64,000 nucleotides of DNA from Geomicrobium halophilum (GTDB taxonomy: Bacteria > Bacillota > Bacilli > Bacillales > Marinococcaceae). The stretch covers positions 34,511 through 98,510 of the forward strand of contig NZ_JACHHJ010000005.1 of NCBI RefSeq assembly GCF_014207655.1. The letters run 5' to 3'. Position numbers and translations under genes: made by a program. Within the stretch, counting starts at the first letter, position 1; each line of letters starts with the position of its first letter. Of the stretch, positions 26,163 through 35,529 are shown one piece after another. The notes below the pieces were generated by a model. The model was given only the letters and a program-made list of their open reading frames with translations. It had not been told where the DNA came from and did not search any database.

Positions 26163-26678
26163 ATGAAAGCACGAGATAAAAAAGAAATTATCTTTAAATC
26201 TGCAGTGAAAGTTCTTGCAAAACAGGGAGTCAATCATTTTTCCATACAAAATATTTGTAAAGAAGCAGGTATTAGTAAAGGTGGTTTTATTTATCACTTT
26301 TCATCCAAGGATGATATGTTAAAGGAACTACACGAATATCTTATAGAAATTTTTAGAGGGTTAATTGAAAATGAACGTAAAAAAAGAGACTCTTATACTC
26401 AAGCATATATATATGCTTGTTTGGCTGCTTCAAAAAGAGAGGAAAGTACAGCATTTGCATCCTTGAATAATTATAAAAATCAGCAGGAGATAGTAGCGGC
26501 TTGGGAGCCCTTCAATACCGAGGTCTATAATAACTTATCTAAAGAGTTACCCAAAGATTGGGTAACTCTAATTGGTATTACTACAGATGGACTTTGGAAA
26601 AATGGAGAATTTTATTCAGAGGAAGAACTAACTTCAGTCCAGTATTTATTGCTGGATATTATTAAAAAATTTAAGTGA
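26163..26678 (+). CDS. TetR-family transcriptional regulator
   Basis: The 171-aa product has a typical TetR helix-turn-helix at the N-terminus (IFKSAVKVLAKQGVNHFSIQ ... GISKGGFIYHFSSKDDM) and a ligand domain resembling TetR_C subfamilies. ATG26163 follows GAGGGAG, while ATG26124 has no ribosome site. It lies 71 bp after the monooxygenase gene, apparently in the same transcript, and probably represses it through the 12-bp-arm palindrome at 24906-24935. Confidence 0.9.
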   Translation: MKARDKKEIIFKSAVKVLAKQGVNHFSIQNICKEAGISKGGFIYHFSSKDDMLKELHEYLIEIFRGLIENERKKRDSYTQAYIYACLAASKREESTAFASLNNYKNQQEIVAAWEPFNTEVYNNLSKELPKDWVTLIGITTDGLWKNGEFYSEEELTSVQYLLLDIIKKFK

Positions 26679-26888
26679 AAAGTTAGAGCAACATGGTTCA
26701 ATCAACGTAAGGAAAAATGAGGTTGGAACTGAATAACAAGGTATGTTTTAAAAAGATATGGCCTCACCGTTTGAGCATTGAGACTTTTGGTGGATGAAAA
26801 TTTCCATTTAAGGCCTAGTTTCTCCTGGTTCTAACAAAGGGGATTTAAATAGGAAATAACCAAAAAGTCAATCTCAGGAGGAGACCGT

Positions 26889-27602
26889 ATGATTTCAATT
26901 GAATCGATTGTGATTGGTCTTGTGCTCATCTTCATTCAACTATATGCACTAAATATTGTGGAGCGTTCCCCCATAGGGGAGCAAAAGCTGCTCTCATTAT
27001 CAGGCGGTGTGGCCATTTCTTATGTGTTTGTTTATATTTTACCAACACTTCACGAAGAACAAGAAAAACTCGGGGGATCCCTGGCGCTTGATACTGAACT
27101 GTATTTTCTTGGTCTCCTTGCCTTACTCGTCTATTTTGTAGTTTATGCATTCGCTGAGACGAAGGGAGCGACACAACAGAAGGAACAAACCGTTTATATG
27201 GTACAGATCAGTTTCTTTATGGTCTATACTTTTATCATTTCTTATGTTGTGGTTTCATCTGATGTTCAAAAAGTCGAATCACTCTTCTATGGATTGGCTA
27301 TAAGTCTTCACTTTATTGGGCTCTCCTATCATCTAGGAAAAAAACACCGTCCATTGCACAATAACAGAGGTCGCTATCTGCTTGGTGGAGCAACGTTAGC
27401 TGGCGCCATTACAGGCGGCTTAGCTCCCTCATCTGGTCTATTCGTTGATGCCATGATTGCTTTTAGTTCAGGCGCAATGTTATTTAATGTGATTAGCAAG
27501 GAGCTCCCTTTCGAAAAGGAAGCACATTTGCCAACCTTTGTCATTTCATCTCTTCTTTACTCCACCACAATCATTGCGTTAAAAGCTTTTTTCAATTGGT
27601 GA
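26889..27602 (+). CDS. Multi-pass membrane protein of unknown function
   Basis: The 237-aa product is very hydrophobic, with about eight predicted membrane helices. Motifs such as SYVFVYILPTLHEE and AFSSGAMLFNVISKELP recall ZIP-type metal transporters, which carry a helix with LP at its end and SAG-like helices. I cannot confirm that by sequence alone and see no clear His-rich metal motif. AGGAGGAG precedes ATG26889. It appears to be transcribed alone. Confidence 0.75.
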   Translation: MISIESIVIGLVLIFIQLYALNIVERSPIGEQKLLSLSGGVAISYVFVYILPTLHEEQEKLGGSLALDTELYFLGLLALLVYFVVYAFAETKGATQQKEQTVYMVQISFFMVYTFIISYVVVSSDVQKVESLFYGLAISLHFIGLSYHLGKKHRPLHNNRGRYLLGGATLAGAITGGLAPSSGLFVDAMIAFSSGAMLFNVISKELPFEKEAHLPTFVISSLLYSTTIIALKAFFNW

Positions 27603-27798
27603 GTTTTTCAAGGAGCTACGAAGGATAGCTGCAATGTCACGTTTTATAGATGAGCAATCCTCAAGGTAGTTCAAATTTGAGCATTTCATCGTCGAATGTA
27701 ATGAAGTCTACATGCAAGACATTTCATGAAGATAAAGTCAACTGCAGATTTTGTGTAGAGCCATAATGATATTCATAGCATACTGAGGGGGAACTAAC

Positions 27799-28380
<582 letters not shown>

Positions 28381-28505
28381 ATTTTGCACAGACAGCTACA
28401 TTGATTTTGAAAACGAATCACCTAAGGAAAGGCTTTAATTTCATGCTTCAACAATCGTTCTCCGCTTCATGATCTTCATGCTCTTAAACACTCTTTTAAG
28501 GAGTA

Positions 28506-28574
28506 ATGGTACAGGAAAAATTTTGGGTGATGGATCCTGATGGAAACGAGTGGAAGTATTTTTATACAAATTGA
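28506..28574 (+). pseudogene. 3' remnant of an ArsI-like glyoxalase-fold gene
   Basis: This frame encodes VQEKFWVMDPDGNEWKYFYTN, the characteristic last strand of vicinal-oxygen-chelate proteins of the ArsI/CadI family, and then stops. Nothing upstream encodes the rest of the protein. ArsI (C-As lyase) genes often sit in arsenic operons, and arsR lies 180 bp downstream, so the identification is likely but rests on about 20 residues. Confidence 0.6.
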
Positions 28575-28603
28575 GTGTTTCATTCGTTCATATCGTAATG
28601 CCT

Positions 28604-28632
28604 AAAAGGGTAGCCGTTGGCTGCCCTTTTAC
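28604..28632 (+). terminator. Terminator before arsR
   Basis: AAAAGGGTAGCC pairs with GGCTGCCCTTTT around a 3-nt loop and ends in T residues, separating the ArsI remnant from the ars operon. Confidence 0.75.
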
Positions 28633-28751
28633 GTTGAAGAGATTGTATGATCAGTAAAAAAACGTTCAGTTCGGGTTGCTTTATAAGGAATATTTTATAT
28701 AAAATAATGTTTATATAATCAATGATTAATATTATTAAAAGGAGGTAAAAG

Positions 28752-29102
28752 TTGATAACATCGCCGAAGAAATTATCATATATGGAAGTTGCCAATGGCA
28801 TCAAAGTAATGAGCGATCCTACGCGGTTGTTAATCCTGAAGTTAGTAGAAAGCAAAGAATACTGTGTATGTCAGCTTGTTGAGATGTTTGATATTAGTCA
28901 GCCCGCAATGAGTCAACATCTTGGAAAGTTAAAAAAAGAAGGATTGTTGAAAGAAAGGCGCAGAGGACAATGGCGTTTTTATTCCATCGATGAATCATCA
29001 TCTCAGATCAGCTTAATAAGAGTGATTCTCAGTCAAATCGATGATGAAGATGAGCAATTTTTAAAGCTTTTAGAGAAAGAAGCACCTATAGATTGTCAGT
29101 AA
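28752..29102 (+). CDS. arsR: ArsR-family arsenic-responsive repressor
   Basis: The 116-aa winged-helix repressor contains the metal-site pair Cys38 and Cys40 in YCVCQL, next to the recognition helix region ISQPAMSQHLGKLK. ArsR proteins release DNA when arsenite binds. TTG28752 is favoured by AAAAGGAGGT about 6 nt upstream. It heads the operon arsR-arsB-arsC, with the next gene 15 bp away. The AT-rich dyad-like region before the gene probably holds its operator, but I could not define it. Confidence 0.9.
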   Translation: MITSPKKLSYMEVANGIKVMSDPTRLLILKLVESKEYCVCQLVEMFDISQPAMSQHLGKLKKEGLLKERRRGQWRFYSIDESSSQISLIRVILSQIDDEDEQFLKLLEKEAPIDCQ

Positions 29103-29117
29103 GGGAGGGTTGGGACG

Positions 29118-30416
29118 TTGACTTCAGTAATTTTGGCTTCGCTCATCTTTGTAATTACGCTTGTCCTAGTGATTTGGCAGCCGAAAAACTTAGATATTGG
29201 TTGGTCTGCTTGTGGTGGTGCCGTCATTGCATTACTCTTAGGGGTCGTTTCCTTTGGAGATGTTCTTGAGGTAACAAGTATTGTTTGGAATGCAACCCTT
29301 ACGTTTATTGCCGTTATTATTATTTCTTTGATATTAGACGAGATAGGCTTTTTTGAATGGTCAGCCCTACATATGACACGTGCTGCCAAAGGAAATGCTG
29401 TGCTCATGTTTGTGTACGTTTGTATTTTAGGCTCCATTGTCGCAGCATTCTTTGCAAACGATGGGGCAGCTCTTATTCTAACGCCAATTGTGCTTGCCAT
29501 GGTTCGGTCGTTGAATTTTAATGAAAAAATGGTCTTTCCGTTCATCATTGCCAGTGGCTTTATTGCAGATTCTACTTCGCTGCCTCTCATTGTAAGTAAT
29601 TTAGTGAACATTGTATCCGCCGACTTTTTTGGGATAGGTTTTATTGAATATGCCACTCGTATGATTGTCCCGAACTTCTTCTCTTTAGGGGCAAGTATAC
29701 TCGTTCTATATCTGTATTTTAGAAAGAGCATCCCAAAAAGATACGATTACGAAAAGTTACAGAAACCAGTAACCGCCATAAAAGATGCGAAGATGTTTCG
29801 ATTATCATGGATTGTCCTAGCAATCCTATTCGTGGGATATCTTATCAGTGAAGTTGTGCAAATTCCTGTATCCATTATGGCTGGAGCGATTGCACTAGTT
29901 TTTCTGGCCATTGCAAGCAAGAGTCCGGCTGTGCCTACAGGGTCGGTACTTAAAGGTGCGCCTTGGAACATAGTCTTTTTCTCCATTGGGATGTATGTGG
30001 TCGTATTTGGATTGCAAAATGTAGGATTAACGGATGTGCTGGCTACAGGAATTCAATATGTTGCTGAGCAAGGGGTTTTTGCTGCAACGATGGGAATGGG
30101 ATTCCTGGCAGCCATTCTCTCTTCGATGATGAACAATATGCCAACGGTGATGATTAATGCAATCGCTATTGATACGACTGCAACATCAGGTTTAATAAAA
30201 GAAGCGTTGATCTATGCCAATATTGTTGGTTCTGACTTAGGGCCGAAAATCACCCCGATCGGTTCATTAGCGACATTATTATGGCTCCATGTCCTTACAC
30301 AAAAAGGGGTAAAGATCTCTTGGGGTACATATTTCAAAACAGGAATTGTCATTACGCTGCCTGTATTGTTCATGACTTTATTCGGGCTTTATTTATGGCT
30401 ATTAGTCATTAGCTAA
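29118..30416 (+). CDS. arsB: Arsenite efflux pump ArsB
   Basis: The 432-aa polytopic membrane protein belongs to the ArsB/NhaD superfamily and has the length of ArsB (about 430 aa). The segments [17 protein letters not shown] and [14 protein letters not shown] are ArsB hallmarks, and [19 protein letters not shown] follows near the C-terminus. It would export arsenite or antimonite. TTG29118 follows GGGAGGG. It is the middle gene of the ars operon. Confidence 0.93.
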   Translation: MTSVILASLIFVITLVLVIWQPKNLDIGWSACGGAVIALLLGVVSFGDVLEVTSIVWNATLTFIAVIIISLILDEIGFFEWSALHMTRAAKGNAVLMFVYVCILGSIVAAFFANDGAALILTPIVLAMVRSLNFNEKMVFPFIIASGFIADSTSLPLIVSNLVNIVSADFFGIGFIEYATRMIVPNFFSLGASILVLYLYFRKSIPKRYDYEKLQKPVTAIKDAKMFRLSWIVLAILFVGYLISEVVQIPVSIMAGAIALVFLAIASKSPAVPTGSVLKGAPWNIVFFSIGMYVVVFGLQNVGLTDVLATGIQYVAEQGVFAATMGMGFLAAILSSMMNNMPTVMINAIAIDTTATSGLIKEALIYANIVGSDLGPKITPIGSLATLLWLHVLTQKGVKISWGTYFKTGIVITLPVLFMTLFGLYLWLLVIS

Positions 30417-30434
30417 ATAAAAAGGAGAATGATC

Positions 30435-30845
30435 ATGTCTAAAAAAATCATTTATTTTCTTTGCACCGGGAATTCTTTCAGAAGCCAAATGGCAGAAGGA
30501 TGGGCAAAGCACTATCTTGATGATGAGTGGGAAGTCTATAGCGCAGGTGTCGAAGCACATGGGCTTAATCCTCATGCTGTGGAAGTAATGAGTGAAGTCG
30601 ATATCGATATTTCAAACCAATCCTCAGAGGTTATTCATATGGATCAATTGCATCAAGCTGATATGATCGTTACGCTATGCGCGGATGCGGCGGATCGCTG
30701 TCCAATGACCCCGCCAAGTATCCGGCGCGAACATTGGGGTTTTGATGATCCAGCGAAAGCGAACGGAACAGATGAAGAGAAGTGGAGAGAATTCAGACGT
30801 GTGCGTGATGAAATCGGTTCTCGCATTCAATATCTGCATGCGTAG
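30435..30845 (+). CDS. arsC: Thioredoxin-coupled arsenate reductase ArsC
   Basis: The 136-aa product is the low-molecular-weight phosphatase type of arsenate reductase. The redox cysteines Cys10, Cys82 and Cys89 are all present (LCTGNS and LCADAADRC), together with the DPA motif in GFDDPAKA. The residue at position 15, usually Cys in CTGNSCRS, is Phe here; that cysteine is not part of the catalytic triad. ATG30435 is preferred, with AAAAAGGAG upstream. It converts arsenate to arsenite for export by ArsB. Confidence 0.95.
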   Translation: MSKKIIYFLCTGNSFRSQMAEGWAKHYLDDEWEVYSAGVEAHGLNPHAVEVMSEVDIDISNQSSEVIHMDQLHQADMIVTLCADAADRCPMTPPSIRREHWGFDDPAKANGTDEEKWREFRRVRDEIGSRIQYLHA

Positions 30846-30904
30846 TGACTGACAGGTAGATTCGTTCGAAAGAAGGCCAATGCCATTCGCAAGACTTGAA
30901 CAAA

Positions 30905-30938
30905 TGAAGAGCGTCCTGATGTCCAGGAACGCTCTTCA
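30905..30938. terminator. Bidirectional hairpin between arsC and the dehydrogenase gene
   Basis: TGAAGAGCGT pairs with ACGCTCTTCA around 14 nt. The two flanking genes converge here, so it probably ends both transcripts. Flanking T-runs are weak. Confidence 0.6.
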
Positions 30939-30949
30939 ACCATGTTTTA

Positions 30950-31552
30950 TTATTCATATACCTCGTAGCTTTGACCCGTCTGTGCCCCTTCGACGCTTTT
31001 CTGATAAGCAACCGCTACTTTCTTACCGGGTACAGGAATAAAGCCTCGGAAAAAATGTCCAATTCGACTAGCAGATTCTTCTAGTAAGCCGGGGCTTACG
31101 CTGTTAATACGGATATCTCTTGGCATTTCAACTGCCGCTGACGTGACAAATGAACGAATGGCTCCGTTGGCCATAGCAGCTGAAGAGCCTTTCGGGATTG
31201 GATCATCCATCATAACGCCAGAGGTAAGGGTGAAGCTTCCTCCATCATTGATATAAGGGATGCCGAGTAATACGAGGTTCATTTGTCCTTTTAATTTACT
31301 ATTGATGGCCGTTTCATTTTTGTCTGGTGTCAGTTCCGTGAGGGAGGCAAAACCAGCGCTTCCAGAAGCATTGATAACGGCATCAACGTTTCCGATTCTT
31401 TCATACATATCGCGAATGCTGCTTTCATCTGTGATATCTACTTGCACATCGGCGCCATTTCGGCCGGCGCGTATGATTTCATGATCAATTTGCAAGCGAT
31501 CATAGATGTTGCTCCCAATGGTTCCACTTGCTCCTACCAGCAGTATCTTCAT
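30950..31552 (-). CDS. Short-chain dehydrogenase without the YxxxK motif
   Basis: The 200-aa Rossmann protein starts with KILLVGASGTIGSNIYDRL and has NASGSAGF and the C-terminal RINSVSPGLLEES region. The usual catalytic YxxxK is replaced by SAAMANGAIRSF. A subset of small SDR proteins (those ending NGAxxxFVxxAAxE) naturally lack it, so this is a family trait rather than clear damage. The enzyme may bind NAD(P) without normal SDR chemistry. The codon-4 ATG (31552) is better spaced from AAAGG than the first ATG (31561). Confidence 0.82.
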   Translation of the reverse strand: MKILLVGASGTIGSNIYDRLQIDHEIIRAGRNGADVQVDITDESSIRDMYERIGNVDAVINASGSAGFASLTELTPDKNETAINSKLKGQMNLVLLGIPYINDGGSFTLTSGVMMDDPIPKGSSAAMANGAIRSFVTSAAVEMPRDIRINSVSPGLLEESASRIGHFFRGFIPVPGKKVAVAYQKSVEGAQTGQSYEVYE

Positions 31553-31899
31553 CTTTATCATCCTTTCCGTTTACTATATAACCGGAAAGGAAGCCGGTGA
31601 AACCAGATATTCGTGAAATCCGCGTACATTATGTAATCATATGGGTGACCGTTCGTGTGATGCTTCACTTTCTATCATTTTTGAACAACCTTTTGAAGGA
31701 TTCGAAGAGGAAGCCGTTATATCGTCGTAAATCGTCCGTGGCAAAAGCAAAGGATTAAGCGCTTTTGCATATTGATAGGTGTTGTTAATGTAGAACAGAG
31801 TGAGTTTGTTCTCTAACCACCCAGCCTTTCCTATGTCAGGTTCTGTCCATGTGGCGATAAATCCATAATTGTCCCTTCTCAATTGAGGAAACCTTCTAA

Positions 31900-32059
31900 T
31901 AAAGCTATTCCATTCCAGGGTTTTCACTCGCTGTCCTTGTATGACTGGATATATACGGGTTGATCATGATGACTTCATACCCTCTTTCTTCAAGGAAAAA
32001 ACCATCGGCAAGTGATAATGGTCCGTAGCTTCCACAATGAAGACATACAAAGTAACCAC
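31900..32059 (-). pseudogene. Frameshifted remnant of an IS110-family transposase
   Basis: On the minus strand, YVFIVEATDHYHLPMVFSLK (one frame) continues as FFLEERGYEVIMINPYISSH (next frame). Together they form the IS110 motif of an EATGHY segment followed by LEExGYEVxxINP. Everything else of the transposase is missing. No inverted repeats were seen, as expected for IS110. This marks an old insertion beside the glycine-betaine locus. Confidence 0.7.
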
Positions 32060-32189
32060 CTCTTGGCTTCCAATTTTTGGGTGATTACTTCACTACAGAA
32101 GTGAACTTTTCATCTTAATTGGGGATTTGCACAGGGCCACCGATCCGATGGTTTGACAAATCCGATCTTTATTTATGCAACAGTAAAGG

Positions 32190-32235
32190 ATAAAATAAAA
32201 AACGGAAACCGCTTTGAAGAGCAATTTCCGTTTTC
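32190..32235 (-). terminator. Terminator of the opuAC gene
   Basis: On the minus strand AAAACGGAAA pairs with TTTCCGTTTT and is followed by a T-rich run, 7 bp after the stop codon of opuAC. Confidence 0.88.
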
Positions 32236-32241
32236 AAGCTA

Positions 32242-33129
32242 TTAAGAATCACTTTCTGTGTCTAACCACTCATCTACGGTGTCCCGATTGTTATCGATCC
32301 ATTCTTGCGCGGCTTCTGCTGGCTCCATTTCATTTTCAGAGATGTCAAGCATGACTTCGTTCATATCTTCTGCTTCCCAGTAGAAGTTATCGAGGATTTG
32401 ATAGGCTTCTGGATGATCTTCTTCAAGTCCTTCACGTACCATTGTTCGAATTTCTTCCTCTTCTTCATAAATACCTTCAGGATCTTCTAGGAAACGAAGA
32501 TCATACGTATTGAATATCCAGTGTGGTTGCCAAGCAGTGACAACAACAGGTTCTTCATTTTCGATCGCTTCACCTAATTGGGCGGTCATGACCGCATCAC
32601 TGGTTGATCTCAGGGTAATATCAAGATCATAAGCCTCAAGCGCTTCTTCGGTAGAGCTCATAATACCAGCCCCTGCATCAATACCGACAATTTCATCAAA
32701 ATTGTCCTCAGTCACTTCTTCGATACTTGTCACATCCATATATTCGGGAACAGCAAGTCCGGTTCTGTTACCTTCCAGGTTCGGGCCAAGTTCGACCATG
32801 TCGTCACCATACCTCTCATAATCATGTTTCATGTCCGAAGGTAACCAGCCAGCGACAAAGCCGTCCGCATCCCCTTGGGCAACGCTTTGCCACATTTGTG
32901 CTTGTTCAATGGATGTTAGGGTGACATCGTAGCCTGCTTCTTCCAATACGTTACCTATGACGTTGGAAGAGGCCACTTCTGATTCCCAAGTCACATATAC
33001 GAGCTCGATGTCTCCTCCTTCATCTTCAGCTGCACTCGACTCCTCATTGGAGCCTTCGCCGCATGCTCCAAGCACCAATGCACTTAGGGAAATGGGGATG
33101 ATCCATTTTCCTGATTTAAAATTAAACAT
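32242..33129 (-). CDS. opuAC: Glycine-betaine ABC transporter binding lipoprotein (OpuAC type)
   Basis: This lipoprotein of 295 aa (lipobox LGAC, Cys23) belongs to the OpuAC/ProX glycine-betaine-binding family. It contains YVTWESEVASSNVIGNVLEE, the WQSVAQGDADGFVAGWLPSD region and VTAWQPHWIF with tryptophans of the betaine cage. It would bind glycine betaine outside the cell during salt stress. The ATPase and permease of the Opu system are not next to it, so it is an orphan. AAGGAGG precedes ATG33129. It is divergent from gbsR, and the shared intergenic region holds a candidate GbsR operator. Confidence 0.9.
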   Translation of the reverse strand: MFNFKSGKWIIPISLSALVLGACGEGSNEESSAAEDEGGDIELVYVTWESEVASSNVIGNVLEEAGYDVTLTSIEQAQMWQSVAQGDADGFVAGWLPSDMKHDYERYGDDMVELGPNLEGNRTGLAVPEYMDVTSIEEVTEDNFDEIVGIDAGAGIMSSTEEALEAYDLDITLRSTSDAVMTAQLGEAIENEEPVVVTAWQPHWIFNTYDLRFLEDPEGIYEEEEEIRTMVREGLEEDHPEAYQILDNFYWEAEDMNEVMLDISENEMEPAEAAQEWIDNNRDTVDEWLDTESDS

Positions 33130-33165
33130 TATAATCCTCCTTGATAGGTTTAATTTGTTAAGAAT

Positions 33166-33183
33166 GTTTAATATAAATTAAAT
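33166..33183. promoter_or_regulatory. Candidate GbsR operator, opuAC side
   Basis: GTTTAAT-ATAA-ATTAAAT is an inverted repeat with one mismatch. It repeats the perfect palindrome found before gbsA (34002-34019). A shared palindrome at two glycine-betaine promoters beside gbsR suggests a GbsR binding site. Confidence 0.5.
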
Positions 33184-33328
33184 TAATTAAGTATGACTAT
33201 ATCATATTTAGCATTGATGTCAACGATGTAGATGTGAATGAGCCGCGTGTTTGATTTTTTGAGGCCATCAAGGTACAATTTATATTAAATAAATTTAAAA
33301 TTAACCGAACAGAACAGAGGTGAGGGCT

Positions 33329-33902
33329 GTGGAGAATGAGTCCGAGAGCATACGAGAAGAAAAAGAAACGGAATTAGCAAAGGGTCATGATCTGATTAAG
33401 GATAGTATTGCCGATACAATGGATATTTACGGAGTGACCCGTTCTGTTGGACGTATTTATGCTACTTTGTATCTCAATGGCGGGCCCATGACCCTTGATG
33501 AGTTACGGGATGAGTTAGGGATGAGCAAAGGGAGCATCAGCCTTGGTGTCCGTAAGTTAATGGATGATAAAATTATCCATCGCGTATATAAAAAAGGTCA
33601 CCGTAAAGATTTGTATCAGGCTGAGCATGATTTTTTTTCAGTTCTTCGTTTCTTTCTTTACGCGCCGCTGGCAACGGGAAGTGAGTGTAAATGTGCATGG
33701 CGTTCGCCAGGCACAGCCGCGTTATCAGGCATTGATCGATGACCCGGATACGCCTGAAGATGTTCGAGAAGAAGCAAAGCAAAAACTGGATAAAATCACA
33801 GATTCATTAAAATACTACGCTTTCTTGGAGTTACTCGTCGATAAGTTTCAGTCCGGAGAATTATTCGACATGCTCCTTGATGAAGAAGGACGTACGAAAT
33901 AA
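33329..33902 (+). pseudogene. gbsR: GbsR repressor gene split by one extra T
   Basis: The N-terminal frame (through AEHDFF) contains the MarR/GbsR-type winged helix GPMTLDELRDELGMSKGSISL and is then shifted. The +1 frame continues as FFVSFFTRRWQREV and runs to 33902 with the normal GbsR C-terminus. The break is a run of eight T (33631-33638); with seven T the product would be about 190 aa, close to GbsR of B. subtilis (180 aa). GbsR senses choline and represses gbsAB and choline transport. The gene is flanked by opuAC and gbsA. GTG33329 is better placed after GAGGTGAGG than GTG33320. The shift may be real, slippage-corrected or a sequencing error. Confidence 0.85.
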
Positions 33903-34001
33903 AAATCAGCGTCAGAGGCTATGACGCTGATTTTTATTTTTTTAATCACCATATCGTTGACAGGTAAAAAGAGCCGTGGTAAATTTATATTTGTTCAAAA
34001 C

Positions 34002-34019
34002 GTTTAATAAAAATTAAAC
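34002..34019. promoter_or_regulatory. Candidate GbsR operator, gbsA side
   Basis: A perfect inverted repeat GTTTAAT-AAAA-ATTAAAC lies 27 nt upstream of the gbsA start codon. It matches the repeat at 33166-33183 in all but one base of the arms. Confidence 0.55.
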
Positions 34020-34045
34020 AAAATATAAATGAGGAGGGTGATCAT

Positions 34046-35515
34046 TTGCGTTTACAGATGTATGTCGATGGGCAATGGGTTGATTCCATCACAAATGAGA
34101 AACGTGAGATTATTAATCCTTTTAACCAGGAAGTAATCGCGACTGTCGCGGAAGGGAACGAAGAGGATGCCAAGCGGGCAGTTGCTGTTGCCCGTCGTAC
34201 CTTTGACGAAGGATCGTGGGCAGCGACACCGGCAAATGAACGCGGGGAGATTGTTCATAAGATTGGCATGCTTATTCGCGAATCACGCGAAGAATTAGCA
34301 GAGCTTGAAACCCTCGATACCGGTAAAACGTTGAGTGAAAGTCTGGATGATATGGACGATATCGCCAATGTCTTTATCTATTTTGCTGGTTTGGCCGATA
34401 AAGAGGGCGGTGAAATGATTGATAGCCCGCTTCCGGATTCTACAAGTAAGGTTGTGCGCGAACCGGTTGGCGTATGCGGGCAAATCACACCTTGGAATTA
34501 TCCATTGTTACAGGCAGCCTGGAAGTTGGCGCCAGCTTTGGCGGCGGGGAACACGTTGGTCATGAAACCAAGTGAGATTACACCTCTTACGACCGTTAAA
34601 GTGTTTGAACTCTTTGAGCAAGCAGGCGTACCAACAGGAGTTGCAAACTTAGTGCTTGGGCCAGGGCATAATGTAGGTGCTCACCTATCTGAGAGTACGG
34701 ACGTCGACTTGATTTCTTTTACGGGCGGAATTGACACCGGGAAGAAAATTATGCAATCGGCAAGCACCAATGTGAAAAAACTCGCTTTGGAACTAGGCGG
34801 TAAGAATCCAAACATCGTTTTTGCTGACGCGGACTTCGAGACAGCAGTGGATCAAGCACTTAATGCAGTATTTTTCCACGCTGGTCAAGTTTGTTCAGCG
34901 GGGGCTCGTCTGCTTGTAGAAAGTTCCATCCATGATAAATTCGTTGACGCGGTTGTTGAACGCGCAAAAAATATTAAGCTTGGCGATGGTTTCGCAGAAG
35001 ATACGCAATCCGGACCGCTCATTTCCGCTGAGCACCGGGATAAAGTAGAAAAATATGTAGCCATTGGACAAGAAGAAGGTGCGCAGCTGGTTCTTGGGGG
35101 TCAAAGACCTGAAGAGGCACAACTGCAGCAAGGGTTCTTTTATCAGCCGACCATTTTTACAAACTGTACGGAAGATATGCGTATCGTTCAGGAAGAAGTG
35201 TTCGGGCCGGTGCTTACCATTGAAACCTTTGATTCTGAAGAAGATGCCATTAGAAAAGCAAACAATACCATCTACGGTTTAGCCGGTGCGACCTTTACTG
35301 AGGACATTGGAAAAGCTGAACGCGTAGCTGGACAGCTTCGAATGGGTACCGTGTGGATTAATGATTTCCATCCTTATTTTGCCCAAGCTCCTTGGGGCGG
35401 TTATAAGCAATCAGGGATTGGACGCGAACTTGGACGTCCAGGACTTGAAGAGTATACCGAGACGAAGCATGTGTTTAGAAATATCAATCCAGAGCCATTG
35501 CACTGGTTTAAATAA
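34046..35515 (+). CDS. gbsA: Betaine aldehyde dehydrogenase GbsA
   Basis: The 489-aa aldehyde dehydrogenase oxidises glycine betaine aldehyde to glycine betaine with NAD. Visible motifs are GQITPWNYPLLQAAWKLAP, LELGGKNPNIVF with the general base Glu, and the catalytic Cys in HAGQVCSAG. TTG34046 follows GAGGAGGGTG. Together with GbsB it makes the osmoprotectant glycine betaine from choline. The pair starts 8 bp after a likely GbsR operator region and follows the damaged gbsR, so expression may be constitutive if GbsR is lost. Confidence 0.95.
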   Translation: MRLQMYVDGQWVDSITNEKREIINPFNQEVIATVAEGNEEDAKRAVAVARRTFDEGSWAATPANERGEIVHKIGMLIRESREELAELETLDTGKTLSESLDDMDDIANVFIYFAGLADKEGGEMIDSPLPDSTSKVVREPVGVCGQITPWNYPLLQAAWKLAPALAAGNTLVMKPSEITPLTTVKVFELFEQAGVPTGVANLVLGPGHNVGAHLSESTDVDLISFTGGIDTGKKIMQSASTNVKKLALELGGKNPNIVFADADFETAVDQALNAVFFHAGQVCSAGARLLVESSIHDKFVDAVVERAKNIKLGDGFAEDTQSGPLISAEHRDKVEKYVAIGQEEGAQLVLGGQRPEEAQLQQGFFYQPTIFTNCTEDMRIVQEEVFGPVLTIETFDSEEDAIRKANNTIYGLAGATFTEDIGKAERVAGQLRMGTVWINDFHPYFAQAPWGGYKQSGIGRELGRPGLEEYTETKHVFRNINPEPLHWFK

Positions 35516-35529
35516 AAGGAGAGTTGAAT

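Noticed and set aside
31637-31927. 96-aa minus-strand ORF next to the IS110 remnant
   Set aside because: It overlaps the remnant, has no ribosome site and no recognised domain.
33564-33902. Separate 112-aa gene downstream of the gbsR N-terminus
   Set aside because: It is the C-terminal half of GbsR in the +1 frame, joined at a T8 run, not an independent gene.
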